Assembly (NCBI GenBank): GCA_046957575.1 | Contig: JBKUOG010000010.1 | Span: 1 to 64,000 of the forward strand | Reading direction: 5' to 3' | Length of the DNA stretch: 64,000 nucleotides | From: UMGS1370 sp046957575 | GTDB lineage: Bacteria > Bacillota > Clostridia > Lachnospirales > Lachnospiraceae | Shown here: one piece after another, positions 53,105 to 62,450 of the stretch | Position numbering within the stretch: position 1 is the stretch's first letter | Layout of the letters: each line of letters starts with the position of its first letter | The notes under the pieces: generated by a model | Told to the model about the DNA's origin: nothing | What the model saw: the letters and a program-made list of their open reading frames with translations, nothing else | Database searches by the model: none | Position numbers and translations under genes: made by a program

Positions 53105-54088
53105 ATGTCTGTAAAATCATCGGTACTCACTTATTTGGAAATGCAAAAAGATACCTATATTTCAGGAGAAGAACTGGCATCCCGGCTCTCCTGTTCCCGC
53201 GCCGCTGTCTGGAAAGCCATTCAATCTCTGCGACAGGACGGATACTCTATTAAAGCCGTTACCAACAAGGGGTATCTTTTAGAAAAGGATAACGGCAGTT
53301 TGTCAGCTGAAGTCATCTCTTCCTATTTAGATCTCCCTCATATCCCGATCATGGTCTATCCGGAAGTCACCTCTACCAACCTGGTTCTGCGCCAGAAGGC
53401 CCTGGAAGTTTCTCCTCCTTTGCCGGACGGAACCATGGTCTTAGCCGAACGCCAGAGCGCAGGCAGGGGACATCTGGGCCGGCGATTTTTTTCCCCGGAA
53501 AAGTCCGGTCTGTATCTGAGCATTTTATACCGCCCTAAAACCCTGGTTTCCCAAAGCCGCCTGATCAGTATGGCCGCAGCCGCGGCTGTCTGGGAAGCCG
53601 TCTTTTCAGTATGCGGCTATGAACTGGACATTAAATGGGTCAATGATCTCTATTTTCATGGAAAAAAAGTATGCGGCATCCTGACCGAAGCTTCTTCCAG
53701 CTTTGAAACAGGAGAAATTGACTGCGCCATCATCGGAATCGGCCTGAACTTAACAGAACCTGACCAGGGATTTCCTCCTTCCCAGGAAACCGATATCGGC
53801 GCACTTACCAAAGACGGCTGCGCCTTGGATGGTTCTCCCATTAACCGCAACCATCTGGCTGCCGCTGTCTGCCGCAGCTTTTTGAAACTGGCAGATATTC
53901 CGGTCGTTCCCGACATCTGCAAAAGCCGCAGCATGATTTTAGGCAGACCAGTAATCATTACCGGACCGGACGGAATTTCCCAGAAGGCAGTCCCTCTTTC
54001 CATCGAAGAGGACGGCAGTCTGACCTGCCGCACACCATCCGGCAGCATCCTCTCTTTCCCTTATGGCAGTATACGCCTGGCCGATTAG
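53105..54088 (+). CDS. birA: bifunctional biotin-protein ligase / biotin operon repressor
   Basis: Makes biotinyl-AMP, attaches biotin to carboxylase carriers, and can repress biotin genes. The 327-residue protein has an N-terminal winged helix (about 1-60: SGEELASRLSCSRAAVWKAI), then the ligase core with PEVTSTNLVLRQ, the biotinyl-AMP loop GRGHLGR, KWVNDLYFHGKKVCGIL and IGIGLNL, and a C-terminal SH3-like domain. AAGGAG lies eight to nine bases before ATG at 53105. It is a single-gene unit with its own terminator. Confidence 0.95.
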   Translation: MSVKSSVLTYLEMQKDTYISGEELASRLSCSRAAVWKAIQSLRQDGYSIKAVTNKGYLLEKDNGSLSAEVISSYLDLPHIPIMVYPEVTSTNLVLRQKALEVSPPLPDGTMVLAERQSAGRGHLGRRFFSPEKSGLYLSILYRPKTLVSQSRLISMAAAAAVWEAVFSVCGYELDIKWVNDLYFHGKKVCGILTEASSSFETGEIDCAIIGIGLNLTEPDQGFPPSQETDIGALTKDGCALDGSPINRNHLAAAVCRSFLKLADIPVVPDICKSRSMILGRPVIITGPDGISQKAVPLSIEEDGSLTCRTPSGSILSFPYGSIRLAD

Positions 54089-54107
54089 CAGCCAGGCGTA
54101 TATTTTT
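54071..54107 (+). terminator. rho-independent terminator of birA
   Basis: ATACGCCTGGC (54071-54081) pairs perfectly with GCCAGGCGTAT (54091-54101), followed by ATTTTTG. The stop codon of birA lies in the loop. Confidence 0.92.
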
Positions 54108-54159
54108 GAAAAATTATTCATTTTTCCTTATAATCATTCATAATAAGCCCTCTAAATCT

Positions 54160-55548
54160 CTATAAACTGATCCAACCCATTACATTGGCAATCGAACTAA
54201 CCAAAATAATCACCAGAAATGCCGGAGCCAGATATTTTAAGAAAAAGTTATACAGCTTTTTGCGCTTAAACGGAGACGAGATTTCTATTTCCTCTGCAAT
54301 CTTTTTCAAGCCTACCACCCGAAGTACCAAAATACAGGTTGCAAGGGCTGCTAACGGCATCATTACAGAGTTGGTCAGGAAATCAAAAAAGTCTAAAATG
54401 GTCATTCCAAAAGGTTTAATAAAGTCTAATACATTAAATCCTAATGCAGAGCCGCTGCCTAAAACTATTAGTCCTGCTCCCATAAGCAGACAGCTGGCTG
54501 TACGGTTAAGCCCAAACTGATCCGTAATGGTGGACACACTGGTTTCCATCAGGGAAATCGCGCTGGTCAGAGCTGCAAAGAATACCATAAGGAAAAACAT
54601 GACTCCCACTACAGTTCCCATTCCCATACTGGCAAATACTTTTGGTATGGTGATAAACATCAAAGACGGACCGGCCTGCAAAGTCTCCGGAGCGCCTCCG
54701 GAAAATGCGAAAACTGCCGGAATAATCATCAGTCCTGCCAGCATGGCAATACCGGTATCAAAATACTCTACTTGTCTGGTAGACTGCTCGATGTCTACAT
54801 CCTTTCCAATATAGGAACCATAGGTGTACAAAATTCCCATTGCAATGGAGAGGGAGTAAAACATCTGCCCCATTGCTGCCACCACTGTCATCCAGGAAAA
54901 GTTTTTAATATCCGGCAGCAGAAAATATTTAACACCTTCCATGGCTCCCGGACGGGTAACCGAATAAATCGCTACAAAAATTGCCAGAATTACCAACAGA
55001 GGCATCATGATTTTAGATACCTTTTCCACACCATGCTCTACGCCTGCCATAATAATAGCAACCACGCAAACCGCAAACAGCAGAAACCAAATCTCCATAC
55101 TGGCTCCATTTAAGGTAAAGTTGGTAAAATACTGATCCTGGGCCAGAACCTGTGCATTTCCTCTCAGATACTCAAACAGATATTTCATAACCCAGCCGCC
55201 GATTGCGCTGTAATAAGGCACAATCAGCATAGGGATAACTGCGTTCAGCCATCCTCCTATCTTAAATGCCTTCCCTTTTCCAAAGTGCGCAAATGCGCCT
55301 ACCGGACTTTTCTTGGTCATGCGCCCCAGCGCGGTCTCTGTGACAATCAGCGTATATCCGAATGTCAGCATGAGAATTAAATAGACTAATAAAAACATTC
55401 CTCCGCCAAATTTCGCTGCCAAATACGGAAATCTCCATATATTTCCCAGTCCGACTGCTGATCCTGCAACAGCCAGCACATAGCCCATTCTTCCCGAAAA
55501 ACTTGCTCTCTCACTTGTTTGTCTCTTCTGGTCTTTCTCTCTGTCCAT
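54160..55548 (-). CDS. sodium-dependent transporter of the NSS (neurotransmitter:sodium symporter) family
   Basis: A 462-residue inner-membrane symporter, probably for an amino acid or amine with Na+. About 11 helices; the first carries GSAVGLGNIWRFPYLAAKFG, the NSS signature with unwound sodium/substrate site, followed by FLLVYLILML. Bacterial members such as LeuT, TnaT and MhsT carry amino acids; the substrate here is not determined. I start at 55548 behind GGGGAAG; the frame is open to 55590. Convergent with birA. It is a single gene behind its own promoter at 55600-55628. Confidence 0.9.
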   Translation of the reverse strand: MDREKDQKRQTSERASFSGRMGYVLAVAGSAVGLGNIWRFPYLAAKFGGGMFLLVYLILMLTFGYTLIVTETALGRMTKKSPVGAFAHFGKGKAFKIGGWLNAVIPMLIVPYYSAIGGWVMKYLFEYLRGNAQVLAQDQYFTNFTLNGASMEIWFLLFAVCVVAIIMAGVEHGVEKVSKIMMPLLVILAIFVAIYSVTRPGAMEGVKYFLLPDIKNFSWMTVVAAMGQMFYSLSIAMGILYTYGSYIGKDVDIEQSTRQVEYFDTGIAMLAGLMIIPAVFAFSGGAPETLQAGPSLMFITIPKVFASMGMGTVVGVMFFLMVFFAALTSAISLMETSVSTITDQFGLNRTASCLLMGAGLIVLGSGSALGFNVLDFIKPFGMTILDFFDFLTNSVMMPLAALATCILVLRVVGLKKIAEEIEISSPFKRKKLYNFFLKYLAPAFLVIILVSSIANVMGWISL

Positions 55549-55599
55549 CGCTCTTTCTTCCCCTTTCTTCTGTAAGTCATTTAGATGCATATAACGCCT

Positions 55600-55628
55600 A
55601 TTATAGCGTAAAATTGCGCTTATGTCTC
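55600..55628 (-). promoter_or_regulatory. promoter of the NSS transporter gene
   Basis: On the minus strand GAGACA (complement of 55623-55628), 17 bases, TATAAT (complement of 55600-55605). The -10 is perfect consensus, the -35 moderate. Confidence 0.65.
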
Positions 55629-55680
55629 GCTGTTTTTAAAAAAGTGGGAAAAAGAGAACAGAAATCTTTCGTTTTTTCTA

Positions 55681-56814
55681 TTACCAGATTAGAAAGTCTT
55701 TTCCCAACATCCGCAAAACTGCTTCTATCAAGAAAAAGTCTGCATAAATCAGATCGGTCTGCTGGCTTCCGGTACTATGGTAATCCACCTTACACTGCTG
55801 AACAATGGAATCCTTTTGCGGATCCAGACAGCAATACTTTTCTGCTGTATTTTTCACAATCTGCTCTGCATGTTTTATGTACAGCATTTTCTCATTTTCC
55901 CCTACATACTCTGCCAGTTCCAGAAGACCGCAGGCTGCGCAAAGTCCCGCTGATGTGTCAAGGTATTCCGGCATGGCCGGCTGTCTAAAGTCGCACAGCG
56001 GAATATGATCGGTCAGGGCAATATTGGAAATAAAATAATGTGCTGCTTTTTTGGCAATATCCAGGTAGGCCGGATCTTGCGTATAACGATAAGACAGGGC
56101 AAAACCGTAAAGGATCCATGACTGTCCTCTTGACCATGAGGATGTATCTGAATACCCCTGTCCTGCAAGAATCTTTTCTAATTCTCCAGTATCCGGATTC
56201 AGGCAGGCAATGTGACCAGCAGAGCCATCTTCTCTTACTAACGTTCTTTTTACTGTATCTGCATGATTTTTGGCAATATAATAAAATCTTGGATCTTTCA
56301 GCTCCTTGGACGCCCAGTAAAGAAGCGGAATGTTCATCATAGAATCTACAATAATCCATCCTGTACAGTCTTCGCCTTCTTCTACACATTCCGGATTCCA
56401 TGCGCGCAGATATCCCCCTTTGGGGTTATATCTTCCTGCCAGAATATTAGCTGCCATCAGTCCGCGTACTCGTGACTCTTCGGAACCAGTCAGACGGTAA
56501 TTCGCAACTGCGCTGTGAAGCCACATAAAACCGGTATCATGATGCAGCCCAACAAAGCCATACAGCGCTTTATCCAGGTTTTTTTCTACCGCTTCAGCCC
56601 GCTCTCTGTACACATTTTTTCCCGTAGCATGGTACATTTTCCATAAAATTCCTGCCCAGAATCCATTTGTCCACCAATAAATATCTTTTTGGGCATAATC
56701 AATTCCGTATACTCCATCTGTTGTGCGGTAGGGAATCTGTTCTCCCAGCCTTATGCACTCTGCTTCTATTTTACTGTCTATTTTTTCCAGTAAATTTTTC
56801 CAATAACTGTTCAC
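55681..56814 (-). CDS. unsaturated glucuronyl hydrolase (GH88)
   Basis: A 377-residue cytoplasmic (alpha/alpha)6-barrel enzyme that removes the 4,5-unsaturated uronic acid left at the non-reducing end by polysaccharide lyases, by a hydration mechanism. Two candidate catalytic aspartates sit in GLHHDTGFMWLHSA and WIIVDSMMNIPLLYW, the usual GH88 pair. Other family segments are WWTNGFWAGILW and SSWSRGQSWILYG. Length is normal. The start is GTG, seven bases after AGGAG. It is the last gene of the locus II run, 13 bases after a lyase. It links the lyases to monosaccharide metabolism and is the best evidence that unsaturated uronides are made. Confidence 0.92.
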   Translation of the reverse strand: MNSYWKNLLEKIDSKIEAECIRLGEQIPYRTTDGVYGIDYAQKDIYWWTNGFWAGILWKMYHATGKNVYRERAEAVEKNLDKALYGFVGLHHDTGFMWLHSAVANYRLTGSEESRVRGLMAANILAGRYNPKGGYLRAWNPECVEEGEDCTGWIIVDSMMNIPLLYWASKELKDPRFYYIAKNHADTVKRTLVREDGSAGHIACLNPDTGELEKILAGQGYSDTSSWSRGQSWILYGFALSYRYTQDPAYLDIAKKAAHYFISNIALTDHIPLCDFRQPAMPEYLDTSAGLCAACGLLELAEYVGENEKMLYIKHAEQIVKNTAEKYCCLDPQKDSIVQQCKVDYHSTGSQQTDLIYADFFLIEAVLRMLGKDFLIW

Positions 56815-56827
56815 CTTTCCACTCCTA

Positions 56828-58918
56828 TCACTTTATTTTTGAAAACTGTTCTAATGCTGCTGCTAATTTGCCTTTTTTTGCATCTTCCAGCATCTGTCCA
56901 CACAATTCCGTTATGTTTCTGAGATCCGGAATCTCTTCTGTAACATCCAAAACCAGCAGATCCTGGGTTACTGATTCCAGCCCTCCTGCCGGATTAAATG
57001 CCCCTTCCATAAATTCAACGTCTATTGTTGCCGCAATATCTGCCTCTTCTTTTACAATCATTGGGCTTAATTCTTTTTTCTTCCAAAACCGGAGAACTGG
57101 TGTCCCGCCCCATAAAAGCAATGCCTTTGCACCATTTTTCTCAAGAAGAACTCCTGAAGTTCCTATCTGTTCGTACTTTACATCCGGAAATAAATGCCAG
57201 CGCTGAACGTTGGGTTTCTGCATCCGGTTTCCTCCGATTAGTTCATCCCGAATCAGGAATCCTCTGCTTCTGCAGGATAAAATCTTTCTCACATGTCTGC
57301 AGTGGGTATATGCATCATGATACGCTTCTGCATAACACCCTTCCTTTTCTGTCTCAAACCGGGTGATCGGCGTATCCGGACGGATTACTCCCCACTTTGA
57401 AGCATAAATGCTGTCAGGCTGAATGGGTTCACCATAAACCAGCACCGTATTATGAGATTCCATATTATATAGATAACCTCTCTGCTCACTGCCGACCCAT
57501 GCTGTATGATACAGCTCTCTTGCATATGGTTCCCCTATCAGTTCCTGTCCATGGATGTTGATAAAAAGGGAAAGCAGATCCATATGATTATGCCCTGTAG
57601 TTCCGCATTTTACCTTGGCTGACATTAAAATATAGTTGGCATCTGGACCCAGACTGCTTTTTGAGCAGAAAAATCCAGCTCTGTCATTGCAGTAATCCAA
57701 TGGAATCTCGTGGTTCTCCTCACGCTTTCCGCCAATACGGTATTCCAGCAGTTCTTCGCAATAGCGGTTTCCCAAGGCTGCCGCTCCAGACTGAAGCACT
57801 GGATTAATAGAAGATCCTCCATTATCTCCGAGAGAAGGATAACAGTCTCCCGGCGCGCTGATCATTGCCAGAATATCGAAGCTCTTACTGATGCGTCCCC
57901 AGGTGTCTTCATCCAATAATTCTTCGTGATTCAGACGTGCTATATAGACACTGCGGCAAATCATCTCTGCCAGAGCTGCACCGCACCAGTATGGAATACT
58001 GTGCTCATTGTATCCGCCTTCTTCATTAAAATCGTCCCTGATATGCAGACGAATCACCTCTGAGCCCCGTTCCTTCATTGCCGAAAAAGCTGGAATCTCC
58101 GGGAAAAGCGTTCCTACGATAAACGGTACAATACCACGTTCCCACATATGGTGATTATATTTCCGATAACTGTCTGTATCAAATCTTCGAAACTGCATTC
58201 CTAAAAACCACAGATGCTTAATAAGTTCAAATGCCGTTTCTGTATGCATCTCATATGGTACTCTGGTATAAAGCAATGTAATATAGTTAAGGACCAGCCA
58301 GCCCACACTCATTACATCCCGTTCCTCGATTCTGGAAAAATGAGAGACGTCCGGCTGGGTATAAGCCACGTTCAGAGGATAATTCTCCCAGAACACATGA
58401 AGGAACTCCTCTGTATAATCCACTGCCTTTTGATCTCCTGTTTCATGGTAAAGGACGCTTAAATATTCTGCAAAGATTCCTCTTACAAAGATGTCCAGGG
58501 TTGTGCGGTGCTTCTTTCCCTGATCCTCAAAGTAGTTAAAATGAGGCATATTTTCATAAGATGCTCCCAGATCTAATTCCTTCCGTTCACGTCCTGGCCG
58601 TACATAAATATGCTCCATCATCTTATTTCCTGCAAAAAGGATAAATTCCTTCAAACTTCCCTTCAGTCCCATAGAAGATTGAAACAGATAGGGATTCGTG
58701 TCTGTTTCTACAGGTCTTAATGGAAGCTGGCGGTAATCGTAATAATACCGGACATTTGTTCTCGTTTCAAAATAACGTACCAGCTCTGCCTTTGCGCTCT
58801 CAATATTTTGCGCATCCATAGCAGCTTTTACTCGTTCCAATCCTGGGTAGTCGAAATCAAATGCGGACAATACTTCTTCATCCGTAATTGCCCTCTCGTC
58901 TATCGGTATTGTCATCAT
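56828..58918 (-). CDS. heparinase II/III family protein (lyase), cytoplasmic
   Basis: A 696-residue protein without signal peptide. The helical domain runs to about 400, with KYNHHMWERG and GGYNEHSIPYWCG holding candidate Asn/His and Tyr residues. The beta-sandwich domain has GTTGHNHMDLLSLFINIHGQ (His-x-His pair, typical of the family), and SHNTVLVYGE. It is more distant from PL12/PL21 models than the other lyases in the window, so activity is less sure. It lies three bases after the previous lyase and 13 bases before GH88, hence translational coupling. Substrate probably an imported uronic-acid oligosaccharide. Confidence 0.75.
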   Translation of the reverse strand: MMTIPIDERAITDEEVLSAFDFDYPGLERVKAAMDAQNIESAKAELVRYFETRTNVRYYYDYRQLPLRPVETDTNPYLFQSSMGLKGSLKEFILFAGNKMMEHIYVRPGRERKELDLGASYENMPHFNYFEDQGKKHRTTLDIFVRGIFAEYLSVLYHETGDQKAVDYTEEFLHVFWENYPLNVAYTQPDVSHFSRIEERDVMSVGWLVLNYITLLYTRVPYEMHTETAFELIKHLWFLGMQFRRFDTDSYRKYNHHMWERGIVPFIVGTLFPEIPAFSAMKERGSEVIRLHIRDDFNEEGGYNEHSIPYWCGAALAEMICRSVYIARLNHEELLDEDTWGRISKSFDILAMISAPGDCYPSLGDNGGSSINPVLQSGAAALGNRYCEELLEYRIGGKREENHEIPLDYCNDRAGFFCSKSSLGPDANYILMSAKVKCGTTGHNHMDLLSLFINIHGQELIGEPYARELYHTAWVGSEQRGYLYNMESHNTVLVYGEPIQPDSIYASKWGVIRPDTPITRFETEKEGCYAEAYHDAYTHCRHVRKILSCRSRGFLIRDELIGGNRMQKPNVQRWHLFPDVKYEQIGTSGVLLEKNGAKALLLWGGTPVLRFWKKKELSPMIVKEEADIAATIDVEFMEGAFNPAGGLESVTQDLLVLDVTEEIPDLRNITELCGQMLEDAKKGKLAAALEQFSKIK

Positions 58919-58921
58919 CTT

Positions 58922-60952
58922 CTAATCCCCCACACAAAAAAGAATATTTTCTGAAAGCTCCAGTTTATAGCTGCGCTGATTTGCACAAAAGCCAAACTGT
59001 ACTTTTCCGTCTTTTGTAAACTTACTAAAAATTTCTGTTGCTTCTGGAACTTTTTCCCCGGCAGCAGCTGGATATGCAACACATAAGAATGCGTGCCTTC
59101 CTTTTTCTAAGTGCTCTGCTCCAAAACGGGCAATCATGGTATCGTGCCACACATCATTTTTAGTAGATATTTTTGCTGGAACCAGAGCGGGCTTTAACCT
59201 CTTATCTGCATATACTCCTATATTTGCCCGGTTGTCCAGTGTTACTGCATAGGATTTTTCGGAATTTGCCATTACAAGCGGTGAATCCATATGGAAGTTA
59301 ATCTGTACACTGGTATCTTCCGGCACATCTTCCAAAACATCCATCACTGCCAGTATTCGTCCATCTATCAGCGCTACTGCTCTTTTGTGTACTGCCGGTT
59401 CATAGTTGAAATGCCTGCCAACTGCATAAATCAGCCTGTCATCCTTTGATACATTTAAAATGTCTCCCTGCTTTTGTTCCCCATATGCCCAGCTTGTAAT
59501 GTATTCCCATGGATCCTCGTGATTTAACGTAAGGCAATTATGCCAGTGAGCCGACTTTAAGTTTCTGCGGTTTTCATCGTCTTTATAATAGTAAATAGCC
59601 GGATCTCCCAAAAGTACCCTTCCATAAGCACTGAATTCAAATCCAGCCGGATCCATATGGGCATGGAGATTTTGTACTGGAGTCCGGCATCCAAACATAA
59701 CATAACTCGCATCCCTGGACCAGTCTGTCCGTAAAAAAGCCTGCTTTAACCCTTTCTGCCAGTTTACGGTTTCTAAGTCCGGCGGACATTTTTTCTCTTC
59801 CAGATTCTTTAACTGGTTTGCCAGGTCGAACAGATCCGGCACTTCCCAGATTAAGTTTGCAATCTGCGCCGTAAGATCTTCCATACTATAGTAATATACG
59901 GCATTTTTCATATAGGAACTGTCTTTGAATGCCAAGTAATAACAAAACGCTCCCATTGACAGTGTTCCGCTATATGTATGGCTGTCTCCCCATGAACTGT
60001 TGCCGCCGCATGGCCTGGTAGCGTGAACAGAATATTCCAGCATTTTTTTCAGCCGTTTCCGATAATTGTCCGATACTTCAAACCCATACCGGTCTGCCAG
60101 AAGTACCGGCAGTGCAAACCAATAAATGCTTCCGTTATGATAGGAAGCACAGCCTTCAATCTGGCCGCCGCCTTCTGTCACTTGTGCATTGATACTGCGT
60201 TCCATCTCCCGAATTGCATGTTCTTTCCAAATCTGGGCATCTTTAAATTCCGGGAACATACACGCCAGATACAGCAATCCGTTATTTTCCATTAAATAGT
60301 GGTTGTGATCGGCATTTGGCCAGATAATCGGCGTTACCTGATACAAAACGCAGGCATGTTCATAGACGCTTCTAAGGTAAACCTCCAGAAAATGTTCATC
60401 AATAAAGCCGCCATCCAGCAAATGATGAATCAGATATGGCCAGGTGCGGTACATCCTTATTCCCACTTCCAGAGAACGCCAGATTCCCTGATTGCATTTG
60501 CAGCCGCCAAAATCTTCCACAGCCAGGCTTCCGTCTGGTCTATATAAAGGCTGGCAGGGACATTCCTCTATCCACTGGTAAAATTCTTCTAAAATTTTTT
60601 TTGCAAACCGCTCGTCGCCTGTATAGGAATATGCCTCTGCCATAGTTCTCCAGTGCACCATACGATTCAGCTGGTACGTATACTCGTCATAGCCGAAAAT
60701 GTTTTCACGCCATTTCACTGGATTTCCGATAAAGTGAAGTTCTGATGAACCAGGAAGAATCATCTTTCCGTTCAGACAGTTTTCTGCATTTTCCATATTG
60801 GCTTTGTATATATCAGGAAACTTTTCTCTGATGATTTTTCCTCTTTCTGCAAAGGAACAGCCCTTCTGAAACTGCTTTTCCCTCTTTTTCAAATTCTCAA
60901 GCACATCTTTTACTGTAATTCCATCTTTTAGAATTTCTGAAATTTCAATCAT
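58922..60952 (-). CDS. heparinase II/III family protein (lyase), cytoplasmic
   Basis: A 676-residue protein without signal peptide. Family features: an N-terminal helical stretch, then WPNADHNHYLMENNGLL with a candidate neutralising Asn, GCASYHNGSIYWFALP with a candidate catalytic Tyr, NLHAHMDPAGFEFSAYG with the His pair, and AHWHNCLTLNHEDPW, with a beta-sandwich at the C-terminus. It resembles heparinase III/oligo-alginate-lyase-like proteins. It lies 16 bases after the sulfatase and three bases before the next lyase. Cleavage of sulfated or desulfated glycosaminoglycan oligomers is inferred from context. Confidence 0.78.
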   Translation of the reverse strand: MIEISEILKDGITVKDVLENLKKREKQFQKGCSFAERGKIIREKFPDIYKANMENAENCLNGKMILPGSSELHFIGNPVKWRENIFGYDEYTYQLNRMVHWRTMAEAYSYTGDERFAKKILEEFYQWIEECPCQPLYRPDGSLAVEDFGGCKCNQGIWRSLEVGIRMYRTWPYLIHHLLDGGFIDEHFLEVYLRSVYEHACVLYQVTPIIWPNADHNHYLMENNGLLYLACMFPEFKDAQIWKEHAIREMERSINAQVTEGGGQIEGCASYHNGSIYWFALPVLLADRYGFEVSDNYRKRLKKMLEYSVHATRPCGGNSSWGDSHTYSGTLSMGAFCYYLAFKDSSYMKNAVYYYSMEDLTAQIANLIWEVPDLFDLANQLKNLEEKKCPPDLETVNWQKGLKQAFLRTDWSRDASYVMFGCRTPVQNLHAHMDPAGFEFSAYGRVLLGDPAIYYYKDDENRRNLKSAHWHNCLTLNHEDPWEYITSWAYGEQKQGDILNVSKDDRLIYAVGRHFNYEPAVHKRAVALIDGRILAVMDVLEDVPEDTSVQINFHMDSPLVMANSEKSYAVTLDNRANIGVYADKRLKPALVPAKISTKNDVWHDTMIARFGAEHLEKGRHAFLCVAYPAAAGEKVPEATEIFSKFTKDGKVQFGFCANQRSYKLELSENILFCVGD

Positions 60953-60968
60953 TCCCTATCATTTCCCC

Positions 60969-62372
60969 CTAGTTCTGTTGGTCTGCCATAGGTGCTGCAA
61001 TCCCGCAGTGATTCTGATAGCCTGCCAAATGGCTTCTCCACCGTTTATCTGCCTTCCACTGCAGCGTTTCGAAAGGATCCCCCGTCCGTTCTTCGTGTCG
61101 CTGCAGCAGTTCCTGCATCCTTTTCAAAACATCTGCATACACAGGATCTTTTGCTGCATTTTTCATTTCCAGAGGATCTTTTACAAGATCAAACAATTCT
61201 TCTGCCTCGTCTTCTATATATCGGGTATACTTATAACGCTCCGTCCGTATCATACGTCCTGGCGAAACTGTATACCCCCATTCTGTGTGCCACTCACAAG
61301 CTACATATTCCCGTTCAGGCAGTTTTTCGCCCTTCAGTACGCTGCTTAAATCAACTCCCTGCAATCCTTTAGGCGTTTCTATCCCCGCCCATCCGCACAA
61401 AGTCGGAAATAAGTCAAGAAGGGAGGCAATTCCCTCCTGCTTACCAGGCTGTACTCCTGCTCCTTTAAAAATCATAGGGACTCTGGTGATTTCCTCGTAA
61501 AAATGCACCTGTTTTGTCACAAGCCCATGAGCCGCCATACTGTCCCCATGATCGGACATAAGGATAAAAAGCGTATTTTCACTGGTATATCCATTCTGTT
61601 CCAGAGTATCTAAAACCGCCCCCACCGAACGGTCTGCCAAAGACAAATAATAGTAATAAGCCCTCAGATACTCTTTGAAATTGTCTGGTGTCCAGCCTGC
61701 GGCCTGAGCCTGGCGGTTATTTGTACAGCAGATATACTGAACGGCTAACGGCCGGTTTTCAATATCATCAAAATTAAAATTTTCCGGAAGCGGCGGAAGC
61801 GGCAAAGGACTTTGTTCTCCTTTATGTACCCCTTTGTTTGCGCCAACCCAACCACAGATATTATGAGGATTTACCAAATCTGTTACCAGAAACAGCGGCC
61901 TTTCATCCTGTCGTTTTTCCAGAAAATTACAGGCAGCTTTAACCGTATATGCATCTCTGAAACTGTCCACATTTAGCGGAAATGCCTTATCCTCTTCCCC
62001 AATCTGCTTTTCTTTTTCCGGTTCACATTCAAATCCGCGCAAAGCCCCCTGGTCGTGGGTTTTCCCAAAATGAACGGTCTGCCATCCTGCTTTTAGAAAG
62101 GTCTCTCCAATAGTAGGCAGGTCATGGGCAATCCCCTTCTCCGGCCACTTTTTCCCGTTGGAAAGTACCCCTGTCTCATGGGGATAGCGCCCGGTCCAAA
62201 AAGATGCCCTGGATGGCTGACAAAGCGGACAGGTTGTATAGCAGCCGTCAATGCAAAGACTGTCTTCTGCAATCCTATCGATATTAGGAGTTTTGATGAA
62301 ATCATTTCCGTAAGCCGGCAGTGTTCTCCATGTCAGCTGATCTAATATGAATAAAGCAATATTTTTTTTCAC
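60969..62372 (-). CDS. type I sulfatase, Cys-type
   Basis: A 467-residue cytoplasmic sulfatase. The active site CPLCQPSRASFWTGRYP has C-x-P-S-R, with the Cys to be converted to formylglycine. Metal-binding parts are LFILDQLTWRTLPAYGND at the N-terminus and MSDHGDSMAAHG. It is similar in plan to the second half of the fused sulfatase at 29578-32364. The start is GTG with AGGAGG 11 bases upstream. First enzyme gene after the binding protein in locus II. Sulfate position specificity cannot be told. Confidence 0.9.
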   Translation of the reverse strand: MKKNIALFILDQLTWRTLPAYGNDFIKTPNIDRIAEDSLCIDGCYTTCPLCQPSRASFWTGRYPHETGVLSNGKKWPEKGIAHDLPTIGETFLKAGWQTVHFGKTHDQGALRGFECEPEKEKQIGEEDKAFPLNVDSFRDAYTVKAACNFLEKRQDERPLFLVTDLVNPHNICGWVGANKGVHKGEQSPLPLPPLPENFNFDDIENRPLAVQYICCTNNRQAQAAGWTPDNFKEYLRAYYYYLSLADRSVGAVLDTLEQNGYTSENTLFILMSDHGDSMAAHGLVTKQVHFYEEITRVPMIFKGAGVQPGKQEGIASLLDLFPTLCGWAGIETPKGLQGVDLSSVLKGEKLPEREYVACEWHTEWGYTVSPGRMIRTERYKYTRYIEDEAEELFDLVKDPLEMKNAAKDPVYADVLKRMQELLQRHEERTGDPFETLQWKADKRWRSHLAGYQNHCGIAAPMADQQN

Positions 62373-62407
62373 GTCCAGTCATCCTCCTGTCTGATTCCAT
62401 TTATTTT

Positions 62408-62442
62408 GAAAAAGTGCTCTGTGAACGAATCCACAGAGCACT
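62408..62442 (-). terminator. terminator-like hairpin after the locus II binding protein
   Basis: On the minus strand AGTGCTCTGTG pairs perfectly with CACAGAGCACT around GATTCGTT and is followed by TTTTTC. It lies nine bases beyond the binding-protein stop and before the sulfatase gene, so it probably reduces read-through and keeps the binding-protein mRNA more abundant than the enzyme mRNA. Confidence 0.85.
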
Positions 62443-62450
62443 CTGTTCGC

